Shown: positions 21,790 through 34,959 of the stretch, piece after piece
Layout of the letters: the number at the start of each line of letters is the position of its first letter
Numbering within the stretch: the stretch's first letter is position 1
From: Camillea tinctor
Taxonomy: Eukaryota > Ascomycota > Sordariomycetes > Xylariales > Xylariaceae
Assembly: GCA_022578605.1 (NCBI GenBank)
Contig: MU394159.1
Location: 1-64,000, forward strand
Reading direction: 5' to 3'
Length of the DNA stretch: 64,000 bases
Position numbers and translations under genes: made by a program
Notes under the pieces: model-generated
What the model saw: only the letters and a program-made list of their open reading frames with translations
Told to the model about the DNA's origin: nothing
Database searches by the model: none

Positions 21790-23097
21790 TCATTTTGACC
21801 GCCGCCACCGTTCGTTATTTGATTCGCCACGTCGCTCAGCTTCGAGCAGTGCATCAAAATCCCTTTGTGCTTGCTCCTTCTCGTATCCCCGTCTTTCCTT
21901 CTCCTCATCCTGACTCGAGTAGGAGAAGTCATCAGACTTAGGCGAAGCTTCCCTCACCGGATGAGTCCCATCTTCATTCAAATCTCCTCGTCCTCGATTC
22001 TGAGTAGCTACCTGAGCTTGCTTCCGAAGGCGTTCCCATGGCGACTCACTCGAGATATTCTGGGATTGCCTTGCTTCGGCGAGTCTAGCCGAGGGCGCAA
22101 CTGGTGACATATCGTCATCGTCATCGTCAAATGGATCAGAATCATCATGGGCTTCACGCTGCGTGCCGTGCTCGGGCGAGCGTGACTCTTCAGGATTTCT
22201 AGGGGTGGCCGGCGGGAAAGGGGTTCGAGCCCAATTAGGAGCTTTGTCTACCGTTGGGTTTTGCCGATCAAAAACATCTCTGGGCTGAGGGACAAATGCA
22301 TCACTATCATAATCCTGAGATGTGGAGTGTGAAGGCGAAGGCGAAGGCGAAGGCTGCCCGCTGAACTGAGGGGGCGGAAACCTGGGAGCGTCATTCCCTT
22401 GCGGGGGTCCTGCTTTCTGCGCTTGCTCCAGGACCCTGCCCCTTAACTGGCCATGTCGCGATCGATTGATGTCGTTAATCAATCCAGACAAGCGTCGGTC
22501 TCTCATCATATGTGCACGAAAGGAGGCTTCCGATGTTGAGGTAAGATAGATAGCAGTGCCAAGCCAACATAATGGACAATAGGCAATGAAACGTGCAAAA
22601 TGCCATAATGTAACTGCTCTCGGGCCGTTTACCAAGGGCCATGTCCTAGAAGGGAAAGAGTAAGGATCGAAGGTTCGCCGCTTGGGTTGGTAGAAGGGAA
22701 ATTTAAAAGTTGCACGTCTGAACCAGGCGAATCCGGCAGCGGCAGCAATGGACACGGGCTGAGTCCAGGCAAATTGACGGACGGAGCGTGCGGCGTGCTC
22801 ACTGACTGCATCTACTTCTGTAGCAGTTAAACGACGATGGGCACCGACAGAATGGCTGGTGACTTTCTTGAGCACAGATAGCACGTAGAAGCTCTCTCTA
22901 ATGAACAATAGCTGGCCCCAAAGCTGGACCCTGGGTAGTTGATCGAAGTGAATAGTGGCGCCGTCTTCAAAATACATACGTTCGATACGGCCCTGAGCAA
23001 AAGGTGTCACACCTGGCCACGGCGGGTTATGTGTAGGTTGGTCGTCGGTTGAGGACGGACCTCCCAGATCTTTGAAAAGCTCGGGATCGTCGATCAT
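21790..23097 (-). CDS. Conserved-looking fungal membrane protein, function unknown
   Basis: I do not recognise a named family. The single-exon frame gives 435 aa from the Met at 23097; an in-frame ATG seven codons upstream at 23118 is the alternative. Two hydrophobic stretches are possible membrane segments (QPVSIAAAAGFAWF and RFIAYCPLCWLGTAIYLTS). Between and before them lie aromatic and basic residues, including FKFPFYQPKRRTFDPYSF. The C-terminal half is hydrophilic: Pro/Ser-rich repeats (PSPSPSPS), an acidic run (DPFDDDDDDM), and a charged Glu/Arg-rich tail. The overall pattern, an ordered membrane part followed by a disordered charged tail, suggests an organellar or endomembrane protein. 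It is divergent from DNA2, with ~0.74 kb between starts. Confidence 0.7.
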   Translation of the reverse strand: MIDDPELFKDLGGPSSTDDQPTHNPPWPGVTPFAQGRIERMYFEDGATIHFDQLPRVQLWGQLLFIRESFYVLSVLKKVTSHSVGAHRRLTATEVDAVSEHAARSVRQFAWTQPVSIAAAAGFAWFRRATFKFPFYQPKRRTFDPYSFPSRTWPLVNGPRAVTLWHFARFIAYCPLCWLGTAIYLTSTSEASFRAHMMRDRRLSGLINDINRSRHGQLRGRVLEQAQKAGPPQGNDAPRFPPPQFSGQPSPSPSPSHSTSQDYDSDAFVPQPRDVFDRQNPTVDKAPNWARTPFPPATPRNPEESRSPEHGTQREAHDDSDPFDDDDDDMSPVAPSARLAEARQSQNISSESPWERLRKQAQVATQNRGRGDLNEDGTHPVREASPKSDDFSYSSQDEEKERRGYEKEQAQRDFDALLEAERRGESNNERWRRSK

Positions 23098-23832
23098 TTT
23101 TTGTTTTGGAGTGATCAATTACTTGATTCTATTGGGTAGGCCTCCATTTGTATGCGAAGTTTGATGTTTTACTAAGTATTAGGTAGAATGGACGGTAGAG
23201 ACGGGAAGAGAGGATAGAGGATGCAGGATGTAGAATGTATTCCATTATTAGGTAGGTTACGTAGGTGGGGTGGGGTGGGGTGATAGTAGGTGCTGTAAGT
23301 TTGGACCAATAAGAATCTTTAATTCGTAGGTTACCCTCTCTGCCTCTCTACCCCACTAACCCACCTCCAGATCCATAACCTTATTAAAGCTAAGCCACAC
23401 ATACCACAATTAAGTAAATTCATCAGGTGTGGCTTGACGCGTCTTATTGATTTCCCCACAATTTGAGGCGAGGGAGGAGGTGAATTGGATTTTTCCAATT
23501 CCCACAATCTTGAACGCGTGGGAGTCGCGTCGTTCCTATCCCAGTCCCAGTCCCAGTTCCAGTTCCAATTCCAATTCCAATTCCCGTCTCCGTCCCCATC
23601 CCCCCTCCCCATCTTTGAACATTTCCACTTACATTTGCATATTATTACCTGATCATTAACCTAAAGTTTTATTCAATTCAACCGGATAAGGCCTTCGTCC
23701 CGTCCCACACTGCCACCCATCATCATCCATTACTTACCTACCTACCCAGTGACGAGGTGTCTAGGTACATGCACATGCTATACCTAGGTAATCTCGTCTC
23801 CGCGATGGTTCAATGACTTCAACTCTGCCATC
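23098..23832. other. Shared promoter region between divergent genes
   Basis: 735 bp between the start of the unknown membrane protein (-) and DNA2 (+). It contains a tandem array of eight hexamers at 23539-23586 and ACCTAGGT at 23782-23789. No gene is seen. Confidence 0.6.
23539..23586. repeat. Hexanucleotide tandem array
   Basis: Eight contiguous 6-nt units that change stepwise along the array: three TCCCAG, one TTCCAG, three TTCCAA and one TTCCCG. Apart from the last unit the differences are C-to-T and G-to-A transitions. It lies in the divergent promoter upstream of DNA2. Confidence 0.85.
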
Positions 23833-26800
23833 ATGCCACTTCAGAAATCCTTTTCGGAGCAGAACGGCTCCTCTAGAGTACGTTAACTTATAAAAGTATG
23901 GCTGCTGAGAATCCTGGGGTATTTACTAACCCTTCCTACCGTAGAATCGCTCTCGTTGGCAGAAATCCAAGAGCTGCTCTACTGTCGGCCATTCCGTCGT
24001 AACTAATCCAAACACTAGACCCCTCGAACCCGTTTCCGATGTCACAAAAAACAAGCTCAACGCCTTCAACTTCAAGCCTCAGGCGAAGGCCTCCGCAATG
24101 CCAAGGGACGAACGCACGCGAGCCGGATCATCCCGTGGTAGCGATTCTACCGGCCCTAGCCAGCCTATCGAGCATGATACCGACGAGTCGACCCCCCCTG
24201 TAGTATCTAAGGATGCCACCACACCTGTGAGTCGCCTAGCGTGGCAGGACCTCATTGGCATGTCCGAGGTTAGGGAAGAAGAGGAAGATGTCAGTCCAAG
24301 CGACAGGTTAGGGTGGGATACCCGAGATCATTCGATCTACAAACTATCGCCCGTGATGCCACGCAAGAAAGGGAAGAAGAGAGCGCGTAGTTCCTCTCCT
24401 GCTTCATCACCCGCGACCCGGTCGAAATCAAACACTCCGGCCGTCAACATCAAGAGGCTTTCAGCAGCCCTCAAATCGCCACACGCAGACCCGGCTCTCG
24501 AACTATGGGATCGCTTCTCCCACAGCGACTCCACGTCATCCGCCTCTCTCGGCACTACGAATCCCGCCCTAGCCCAGATAATGGTGTCATGTTCGCCCCG
24601 GCCCTCCAGAGTTACAGGAGGTGCGCCGAGTGAAAGCAGTCTACGAAGAGCAATCAGCTGCGGAGAACACTGGCCAAAACGTCGCAGGATGGAACGAGCC
24701 GAATCCGGGACAACAATAATGGCTGCTATAGTCGACGGCAGTCCGAGTCGCAACTCGAAATCGTCTATGGTCAACGCCTTGCTGCAGAGCGTTACGGGGG
24801 AAATCAATAAGTCAAAGGCTATTCAGACGCGCCAGGAAGTTCTAAGGTCCCCCTCGCCACGCAAAAAGCGCCAGGGTCCAGCTGTAGAGGCTTCAGGCTC
24901 GCCTATTCGACGACGCTCCCCCGCTAAGCAGCCCCCACAATCTTTTATCGAGGAGCCTATAGAAAAGACAGGGCAGCCAAAGTCGGTCACCCATATGAAC
25001 ATGGATAACTCATCAGATTACGGTGACGAAGATTTTGACGACGACGCGCTGATGGAACTTGACGCGAAGCTAAGTTCTACTCAGCAAGAGCCTTCGCTAT
25101 TTTTGCCCCTACCTCCGGACACAGGACAAACGAAGGATCAACCCACAAACCCACAACCTATCCTAAATGACGATGATTTTGCAGACTCAGACGATGACAT
25201 ATTTGCCGCCGCCGAAGATCTTGTCTCGCAGATCGACTCGGTCCATCGTCCACAGAACATTGCAGATAGCCCGGTGGTTCCGGTTGATGAATCGATGTCA
25301 GCCGCCGGTCCCAAAGACATAGCAGAAGACATATACGAGGATGATTTCAGCGATGACTTTGATTTTGAAGCAGCCGAAATAGCCGCCACACAGTCAGTCA
25401 AACAGACCAAGGAGTCCATAACTCTTGTACGTAGGTGATGGTAGGAACGCGCTCAGACTTTTGCTAAGATGGTTCGTAGCCTGCCCACAAACCTAAAGCA
25501 ATTCAACGATATCTAGTGACTAAAGTCCTACAAAGCCAATATACCGATGCCCATGGACGAGAGGCACCGGAAAAGGTAAGATTCCGATGATAATCGTTTT
25601 GTGATCTAGCCGCTAAGAGCCTCAGATCTTGTTTATTGAACTCGACCGGACCAACATCATGAAGACCGTGCACCTTCGGGAGGATTGGGTCGATACGCCC
25701 GCGAGCCCAAAATCATACGTCCACATAATAGGCGGCTTCCAGACATCTGGGCAATGCATCATAGACAACTCCCAGAACATCCTCATATTGCATCCAGATC
25801 AGTTGATCTCCGCCACGGTAATCGCAGATAGCTTTACATGTACGCGTAGGGCGGTGCTCCAGGACCGTATCAAGGCGACAGGCGCCCCAAGCCCTCCCCT
25901 CGTCTACGGTACTTTGCTTCACGAGATATTCCAGGAGGCGCTTTTATCAAACCAATGGAGTCTAGAATTCCTAGGCAGTCTTATTTGCAAGATAACCGAG
26001 AAGCATGTGGAAGACCTCTATATGATCAAAGTGTCAATGGGCGATGCTCGCGAGCATCTTCGTTCAAAGATGGCTGAGTTGAAGTCCTGGGCAGCAGCAT
26101 TCGTCACAGCGTTCCCAAGGGTATCATTACCTCCCCAGCCATGTTTAGAAGTATTGCACTAACATGATTTAGCCCGACGCCGTCGTCCAAGGCCGAAATG
26201 GAGAGAAAGCAAATATGTGCATCACCAAGCTATTGGATGTCGAGGAACATGTGTGGTCTCCGATGTACGGAATGAAGGGTAATATCGATGCGACTGTGCA
26301 AATTATCATGAAAGATGGATCTCAAAGGCGTACACTTACTGTACCGTTTGAAGTCAAAACCGGCAAACATGCCACGCACAATCACAAAGCCCAAACATCA
26401 CTTTATAATCTACTCCTGTCGGATCGCTATGATGTCGAGATTGCGTATGGTGTACTATACTACATGGAAACATCTACGACTATTCGAATCCCCACTGCCC
26501 GAAACGAGCTCCGGCATATGATCATGCAACGCAATCAACTAGCTGGCTATATTCGAGAACGCGGTGTCCAGCTTCCGCCCATGAAACAAAACAAAAATAC
26601 CTGCGGCAAGTGTTATGCCCAGGTACCCTGCTTCATATACCACAAGCTCGCAGATAACGGTGATCAGGAGACCAGTGGGTTAAAAGAACAGTTTGACGAG
26701 GTTGTTCAACATTTGACGCCGAAACATCAGGAGTTCTTTTTAAAGTGGGAGGATCTGTTGACCAAAGAGGAGAAGGAGAGCCAAAAATTGCGACGGGAAT

Positions 26801-28980
26801 TATGGACAATGGAAAGCACTGAACGAGAGAAGGTTGGTCGTTGCTTTGCGAATGTCATCATCGAAGAGGGATCTGCGTTCGAGGATGGCGAGACCCCAAA
26901 GATCAATCGGTATCGGTACAGCTTCATCAAGGAGAATCCAGAGCCAGGGTTCTCGTTCCTAGACTCGCAGCTTGTAGTTGGCGAGCCTATAGTGGTATCC
27001 GATGAAAAGGGTCACTTCGCCCTGGCTCTTGGATTCGTCACCTCTGTGCGAAAGCAGAGAATAACCGTAGCAGTCGACCGACGCCTCCACAATGCCCGGA
27101 CCCGCCAGGCCGGGTTCGATGAAATAAATAACCAAGTCTTTGCTAGCATCATGGAAGTGGTACCTGAAGGGGCGGTGCCTGATCAGTCCCAAGGCAAGAA
27201 CAAGGAGGCGCCTTTGCGATATCGACTGGACAAGGATGAATTCAGCAATGGGATGGCAACAGTCCGAAACAATCTCGTCGAGGTGATGGCAAATGATGTG
27301 TTTGGATCAAGGGAGATTCGGCGCCTTGTAGTTGACCTGGCCCCCCCCAGATTCAAGACAACCACCACACAGTATTCAGTCACCGATCACGCAAGTCTCA
27401 ACGTCGATCAGAAGCGAGCTATTGAGAAGGTGATGAGTGCCAACGATTATGCCCTTGTTCTGGGCATGCCAGGTACTGGCAAGACCACTACGATCGCTCA
27501 TATTATCCGGGCCCTCGTAGGCCAAGGAAAGAGCGTTCTTCTAACATCATACACACATTCGGCTGTCGACAACATCTTGCTCAAGTTAAAAGCCGATCGG
27601 TTCCCAATTCTCCGCCTCGGGGCACCTGCAAAGGTTCATCCTGAAGTTCAGGAATTTGTTGTGATGGCCGGGAAACCGATGGACACCTTTGAAGAGATCC
27701 GGAGCGCTTGGCATGATACTCCCGTAGTAGCAACAACCTGCCTAGGGGTTAATCATCCTGTTTTTAACGAACGCACCTTCGACTACTGCATTGTCGATGA
27801 GGCATCACAGATTACGCTGCCTATCTGTCTAGGGCCAATTCGAATGGCACAAACCTTTGTTCTAGTTGGAGATCATAACCAGCTTCCCCCTCTTGTCCAG
27901 AACGAAGAAGCCCGACTCGGCGGGTTGGACATCAGTCTTTTCAAACTCCTTTCGGATACACACCCGGATTCAGTTGTCAACCTGGAACATCAATACCGAA
28001 TGTGTGAAGATGTCATGACCCTTAGCAACACTCTCATATACGAAGGCCGACTTAAGTGTGGCACTGAAGCCCTCCGCCATCAGAAGCTTGAAGTCCCTCA
28101 CATGGACTATTTGCGTCGTAAGCACTATGATGCCAGTAATGTTATGCGCCCCGGCACTCCTCGATCCTTCTGCACTAGCTGGGGCAATGATCAGTGTTGG
28201 CTGCACAACCTCCTAGACCCGGAAGCCCGCGTTCGGTTCGTCAATACCGACCTTCTCCCCTCAGCTCGCGAGGAGGCCAAAGGCAATCGGATCGTCAACC
28301 CATCGGAGGCGCAAATTGTTGTTCAGCTAGTCGATGCTCTCCTTACCGTCGGGGTGCCAGCGGGCGAAATTGGTGTCATGACGCACTATCGCTCCCAGCT
28401 CTCGCTACTCAAGCATGGCCTTCGTGCCCACGGAAATAGCATCGAGCTCCACACCGCCGACCGATTCCAGGGACGCGACAAGGAAGTCATCGTACTAAGT
28501 CTGGTGCGGAGCAACGATGCCCGCAGTATCGGTGATCTACTCAAGGACTGGCGCCGCATCAACGTTGCTTTCACCCGGGCTAAGACGAAGCTCCTTGTTG
28601 TCGGCAGTCGCGACACTCTCAAGGGTAGCAACAGCGACCAGCAGGAGATGATCAGCCGTTTCGTCGAGCTCATGGAGACTCGCGACTGGGTATATGATCT
28701 GCCGCCGGACGCGCTCGACAGCCACTTCTTTGAGGACAGCATGGGCGCCACGCAGATGACGGACGGTTTCTCTCCAAAGAAGATGCATAGCTCCCCCAAG
28801 AACCATAAAGTAGCGCCCGTTAATCCTTCGAAGAAGAGCAGTGCTATTACCTCTAGTCCGACCGGAAAGGAGAACCAGCGGCCCGGCCCGAAAAGAGGGA
28901 CTATCACGAGCCAGGCGCTGCTGAAGAAGAATCTTGTCTCACGCGATATTCTGAATGAAATGATGGATGGAATATTTTAA
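23833..28980 (+). CDS. DNA2: DNA replication ATP-dependent nuclease/helicase Dna2
   Basis: The 1641-aa protein is read from five exons: 23833-23877, 23945-25426, 25480-25575, 25626-26120 and 26173-28980. All junctions are in phase. Dna2 removes long 5' flaps during Okazaki-fragment maturation and resects DNA ends in the nucleus. The N-terminal third is disordered and acidic, with the short first exon MPLQKSFSE. The RecB-type nuclease holds D745 (GNIDATV) and E766/K768 (PFEVKTGKH). Four cysteines, C613, C850, C853 and C859 (TCGKCYAQVPC), fit its iron-sulfur cluster. The superfamily 1 helicase follows: Walker A GMPGTGKTTT near 1137, VDEASQ near 1245, GDHNQLPPL, and the C-terminal DRFQGRDKEVIVLSLVRSN and WRRINVAFTRAKTKL. 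The extreme C-terminus carries a Ser/Lys-rich tail. Length is normal for filamentous fungi. Confidence 0.95.
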
Positions 28981-31900
28981 ATAAGAGTCTTTTCCGCCGT
29001 CATGTCTAATTTGAAAGAGGACAAAATCATGCATGGCGATCGGAGTTGACGGCTCAAGCTTTTGGAATGAAACACAGGCATTTATATAGTATACACGCAT
29101 TTTGGTGGAAAGAAAGAGGAAGAGGGAGGGTGTATAGGTGTTTTAAAGAGATCAATCATGTTATTTTTTCCCCCCATGAACAGCCACCTGTGGAGCAGGA
29201 CATGGCACTTTTGGATGAGCGGAGCAAATCGGCATATTTGTTATATACCTAAGCCGGGAATGAGTATGTGGTCGGGAGAACAGTATGATATCCATGTTGT
29301 AGTAATTTGCATTTTGGGTTTTGGAGGAGAGAAGTAGCTGACTCTTTGAGGGTAAGGTCAGCTCTTCTAAGCAGTGTGTGAATGGACATAGATAGATAGG
29401 GGCAGTTGGCCCCATCACCATACATATTTTGCAATTCGTATACCATTCTTTCTCAACTGCGTATTCTACGAGGTTATTGTCCAACTGGGGTAAATGATAC
29501 CACAGAAATGATCTCCTGTTCTGTCTAATAGACGCACTCAAAGGTGACGTAACCATAGGTATGAGGTTGGAAGTGATATACGCCAATTCATAAACGAGAT
29601 ACCTAGGTAGGGTGTTTACGCAGGTAGTAGGTATCTAAGTTGGCCAAGTGCCGTAGACAGACCAGCCGATCAGAACTTAACGCAGCATGGCCTTCCCGCA
29701 TTCAGTCGAGCATGATCTAAGAGCTAGTCGGGGTGGTAGCAGCTACATAGGTTGACGAAAGCTAGACTTGGGGTAGGGTAGGTAAGTACCTAGGTAAGCA
29801 TGTATATCTTATATTGTTAAGGGTATAGAGTATAGTTGGAGCTATTCAGGGGAGAACGAAGCGAATGACTCGAGTCAAGACCATCTCGTATAACTCCCCC
29901 GGGGGTCCGAATTTCTTGACGAGAAGACTAAAGTTGAATGAGGGTAAGCAGATGGGTGAGGTCTTGGATAACCCTCGATCGGTAAGAGAAACAACTGCCC
30001 GCTAATCTAACAGCTATAGGTAGACACGGGTAGGTGAATGGGGTACTACTTGTATACTAGGTACCTAGGTTAGTAGCTTACTTACTAACTGACGTCAATT
30101 ATCCCACGTGAAGATAACTCCTTCCCCCCCCCTTTCTTCCCCTTTTCTCCCCCTTTTCTCTCCCCAACCCAAAATTTTTTTTTGGACGACAATGGTAAAC
30201 GACGGAATACGGAGCTGTAAGTTCTGACCCAGTGCTAGGTAGGTACTACTAATAGATAAGCTAGGGGTAGGCCTAGTAAGTGTAACAATCTTAAGCACGT
30301 GGAAAACTCATTTTCTTTTCTTTTCTTTTTTTTAAGCTTCTTAGTCATTGTATTGTCTAGTTAGGTTAGTGGAGTAGTACGTGTGTAGCATTTGCTTTTC
30401 TCAAACCAGACAGTGGTGAGCGAATCCCATCCGCCCATCTATCTATTCACATCGTAAAGTTTGACCCGTCAGAGGAGGGGTTAAATAAGAAGAAAAGAAA
30501 AGAAAAATATCACATTACATCAATGAACATAGTTTGTTTACTGCCTAGATACCCCTTACCTACTTAGGTATACATAATAACAAGAGGTGATCCTTTACAG
30601 AAATACATGGCACGTACAACTGCGCTTCTATGTTCTTCCTATTCTGACCCCTCTTGTCTTTTTGGTTTTCCATATTTGATACATCAGGCTAGAGAGAGCA
30701 TGGCATGAAGATATCTGTTTAGTCAGTCAATCGAGGAAGAGGTGTAGTGTCAGTTCCCGGATCGAGGGGAGCACTCCAAGTCTCGTTATTGTTTGACTCC
30801 CCTCCATTACAGTGATGGCTAAATTGAATGGCAGACTACAAACGTGGAAGGGGAGGGTGGTAGTACTAGGTAGTGGTGGCGGCAGCACCTAATACACAGA
30901 GAGTTTTGAGCTCATGTAGGCTGCGAGTCAGAGGGTAGCAGAGTCTAGTGTAGCGTTGAAGCCGGAGAGTTTATATTTTACTTTATTCTTCACCTTGTAT
31001 TTCATTGGTGGCTAGGTATACCTAAGGCTACGATGGGACAATAGAACAGGTCGAAGGGCAGGGGGGCAAACGGAGGCAGGCGGTTGCTGGGTGGTGTATA
31101 CCTACCTAGATACTTAACATAGTAACCTAGTGTGTAGTGAATTATATGCGGCGTGTGTAAGTCTGGCAACTCGACTATAGGTAAAGTTTCGAACCTAATA
31201 GGTTACCTTAGGTCAGTTAGCTCGCAAAGCTAGAAAAAAAAAAGAAAAGACCCGATTAGCACACACATATGTATGGGTATATAGATGGCGTGTTCTATGA
31301 ATTGACGTGAGAGAGCACGCTACCACCTAAGTACGTTCTGGGGTATGCAAGGATTAGGAACCTCTAATGACCAAAGCTAGGGCTAGGCTGGACTTGCTGA
31401 CGGGATGGATGGACGGATGGACGGGTGTAGTCTGGCAGTCTGGTTCAGGTCGAACCCGATAACCTGGGGGGCTGATGAGCAGAGAAAGGAGAATAAGGGG
31501 GGGAAGAGGGGGGGGGGAGAAGAAAAAGAAAAGGAGTTTGATCAAGATTGTTTTCTCCAAAAGACGCACTCCACAAGGGCCTTCCCTGCCCAACTGGTGC
31601 AACCATGACTCCCTATGAGGGTAGGTTGCATATGTAGACGTAGTCGACGTGCATCATATCTTACCATGAGCCAATGGAACGATGCGCCTTGAGGGAAGAG
31701 AAGTTCCGCGCGCGTGATGAGAGGCGACAGACAAGGAGAAAGAGACAATAAATATCCCGAGTTTGGGCATTGGGACATCATTGGGAAATTGATCCGAGGA
31801 AAGGAAGAATTATAAGGGGCTCATCAGGTGTTGTATTTGTATTATACACTGCATATGTAGTACCAAGTATATATATTAACGTACATGTTGGTTAAGTGTA

Positions 31901-34900
31901 AGTTGTAAGCCAACCAACTTGAAAAAAAGTCTTAACCCGGAACTTAATGATAGAACTGGCAATCCCTCTTAGCAGTATGAGCTGCATCAAGGTATCTATC
32001 TAGCCTACTGCTAGTGTACCGGCTCCTATAGCACATTTATCTACTAGGTATGTAGTAGTATAAAGATAAGTAGGTACCTTGTAAACAATATGTCAACCCG
32101 CATCACCTTTTAATGTTGATTTGTAAACCTTAGATACCTTAGACCAAGTTCATCGACCAGGGTGATTAGGCTTCTTTAGATGTCAACCTACTATGTATGT
32201 CTGTGTACGTGATCAGGTACATATGTAGATGGCAGTGCTTCTCGATACATAGGTACCAAGTATATGCAGTCATACTGCTGTATCTAGTAAGTGGTGTACA
32301 TCGTTGTAGTATCACCTTATGGAGTTCAACATTCTGCCCATTTGGACGACCCATTTCCCTATTTGTCTTCTTTTTCTTCCCCCCCTTTATTTTATTTTTA
32401 TTTATCGGATGGTATGAATTATCTGCACCACGAACGAACGCATGCGTTACGCTGATTAGCACCATAATAATTCATAACACTAGTAAACAAGTTGAGAATA
32501 TTTGCCTATGATTCTATTAGCAACGGTTTCCATCAGACTCCCCAAACTAAACCATGTAGTGTATCCCGGTACCTTTGTAGTTACAGGTTCGGCGAAAATA
32601 ACATGGAGGTTGGAGCACGGATCATCGGAAACTGCAGCAGGGTTGTTCACTAGTAGGAAAGTCACCATCGGCATTAACCATGTGGTTTTGTCACAGATCC
32701 CTGTTTTTCCTTTTTTTTTTCTCTTGTTCTTCATCATTTTATCATTTCGCTTTTTTTTTTTTTTTTTTTTTCTCCCACTTACTCCGCACGCACAAAGTTC
32801 CCACACCCAAAAACTTTTTTTCCGTTTAAAAAAATTTTTTTTTTTTCACTTTCCTTTTTGTCCCACCCCTTTCCTCCTTCCCTACTTCTGGCTTTGCTGC
32901 TGTTATTTTTTTTCTCATTCTGGAAACCCTTTTTTCATTTTTTGTCCTATTCCTTCTAATTAGTTGCATACTGCTATAACACTAGATCATTAGACTGATT
33001 TGTTGAATAATTTTTTTTTTCGTTTGCACTTGGGTTTTAACTGGTGAATTTGCAACCCACCAACAAGTTGCCGCTACCCCCCCTCATCCCTGGCTTGAAA
33101 CGGGGCCAAACCCGCACTCCCTTTTAGGTGATGAGGCCCAAGATACACCAATAGGAACGTGGCAATTCTTCTATACTGAATATGTACATCAACCGTGGCA
33201 CATACAATTGTTTGGGTCTAACCAACCCGTCCAGCCAATACTACTGCTTCTAGGACATCCTTCATGCACAATGCCTTACCTGCATTCTTACCGCCTTTTT
33301 TTTTTCTCTTCCTGTCGATGCTTTTTTTCTTTCTCCCATTCCTCGTGTGATTTCCCCTCCAAGTAAACAATGCGAGGCCACAAGGACCGAAGGATAGTCA
33401 GGAATGATCAGGAATGAAATGAAAGTTACGAGGGTTCAGCTACAAGACGCTAGCTAACAATTTGTCTAGTGACTCGTGAGATCACCTAGTGGCAACTTTT
33501 GCGTAATGATAATTAAAAGAAAACATTAAGACATTCAGAGACCAGGACCCTTAAAAACAAAACAAAACACAGCAACGAACGACAAGACAACTGTGTTAGG
33601 TTGTTCCCTATTGGCTGCAAGCTTTGGATGGGGGGGTAAGTCAAGTAGCAAGGACTGAACCCCTGTTGATGTAACGGGGGGCTAGGAACATGGATGGGGA
33701 CAAAAAGATACTTGCCTCGCTCGAGGCTGAGCTTTGGGTTTATATGAGATTTGCTTGTAAATCCAGAACATCTGCAAGGTTTAGCCATGTCACTACTAAA
33801 GTCCCTCAACTAACTAGGTACTATCCCACCACCACTGTACCTACCTTGAAGTTTTTTGAGGAAAGTTTTTTTTTTTTCGTCCATCTCATCCGTAGTAGTA
33901 CAACCCATATCCTGCCATCCCTCCCTCCTTCCTCTGTTCTGGCCATTGCCTGGCCTGATATTTACACTAGCTCGCGCTAATGTCGATGTATCGATTCGTG
34001 TGTATACGGTACTTCGACTACTAGACGTAGGACATACATCATCATGTCTACGCACCAAACTTAACATTAGTCGTGGGAAGTCAATAGAGACAGGCAACTT
34101 CTTCCTATTGTCCTATGTACTACTCGGGACACTTATCTACCTACGTACCTATAGTTACTTACACAAAGTAAAGGTATAAAGTACATATGTAAGTAATGCT
34201 TAGTACTGGTGTAGGGGAGAGAGGAGCATGTAGGTAGGTTATGGTTATGTACTGTACCTAAAGCAAAGTGTCGTGTGAATGTGTAACTTCCTTTTCCTCT
34301 TCTCTCTTTCTCTCTTTTTTTTTTCTCCCCCCCCCTTCCCACTCTTTTCTCCCCTCCCTTCTCCAATCACCTATCACACATAGGCACATAATAGGTACCT
34401 ACGTAGTATCCAGCAAAAAGCATCCACAGCACTACGTCGGTTAGAACTAGCACAATACCTAGTAGCAGCAGCAGTAATAGCGCTATGTACCTTGTATCCT
34501 TCAAGCCTCCACCATCCTCCTAGGGTCCAGCGAACTCTCCCGCTCTCTTCTTTTCCCTCCCCAATTCGTCGCATCAACAACCAACTCTCTGCACGCCATC
34601 ATCGCCGTCGCAATCTTTCGTCCCTCCTGTTCCTGTTTCTTCACTCCTTCTTCTCTTCTTCACCCTCCCACCGCCTTTCCCCCAATTCCCCTTCTCTACC
34701 TTTCGCCTCCAACCTCATCTGCCATCGAATCTAATAATACCATTCCCCTCCATCCCATCTCCCCCCCCATCTCCCCGTCTCTTGCATCATACCTCCCGCG
34801 TTTAACTCGATTCGTGACTTGGGAACCACCGCGCCCCATCCCTCTCTTCTTACTCCTCTTCTACCTCCTCCATCTCCTCCTGCTACCCGATTCATGCAAT

Positions 34901-34959
34901 ATAAGACACCCCGACACACTTGTACTTAGCCTACTTGATTCCTGCCGCGTTTGCCCATC
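28981..34959. other. Gene-free stretch with many homopolymer and pyrimidine tracts
   Basis: About 6 kb between DNA2 and the GDS1-like gene. It contains repeated ACCTAGGT-type words (29601, 29788, 30062), C/T-rich stretches (30120-30180, 32380-32400), a T21 run at 32751-32771 and other T-rich runs to 33360. The last ~500 bp before 34960 are C/T-rich, as in many fungal promoters. The frames present are made of low-complexity residues and I support none of them. It may hold non-coding transcripts that cannot be recognised from sequence alone. Confidence 0.5.

Noticed and set aside
32502..32963. 153-codon frame with hydrophobic second half
   Set aside because: The hydrophobicity comes from T-runs giving Phe-rich sequence; no start context, splice sites or family similarity.
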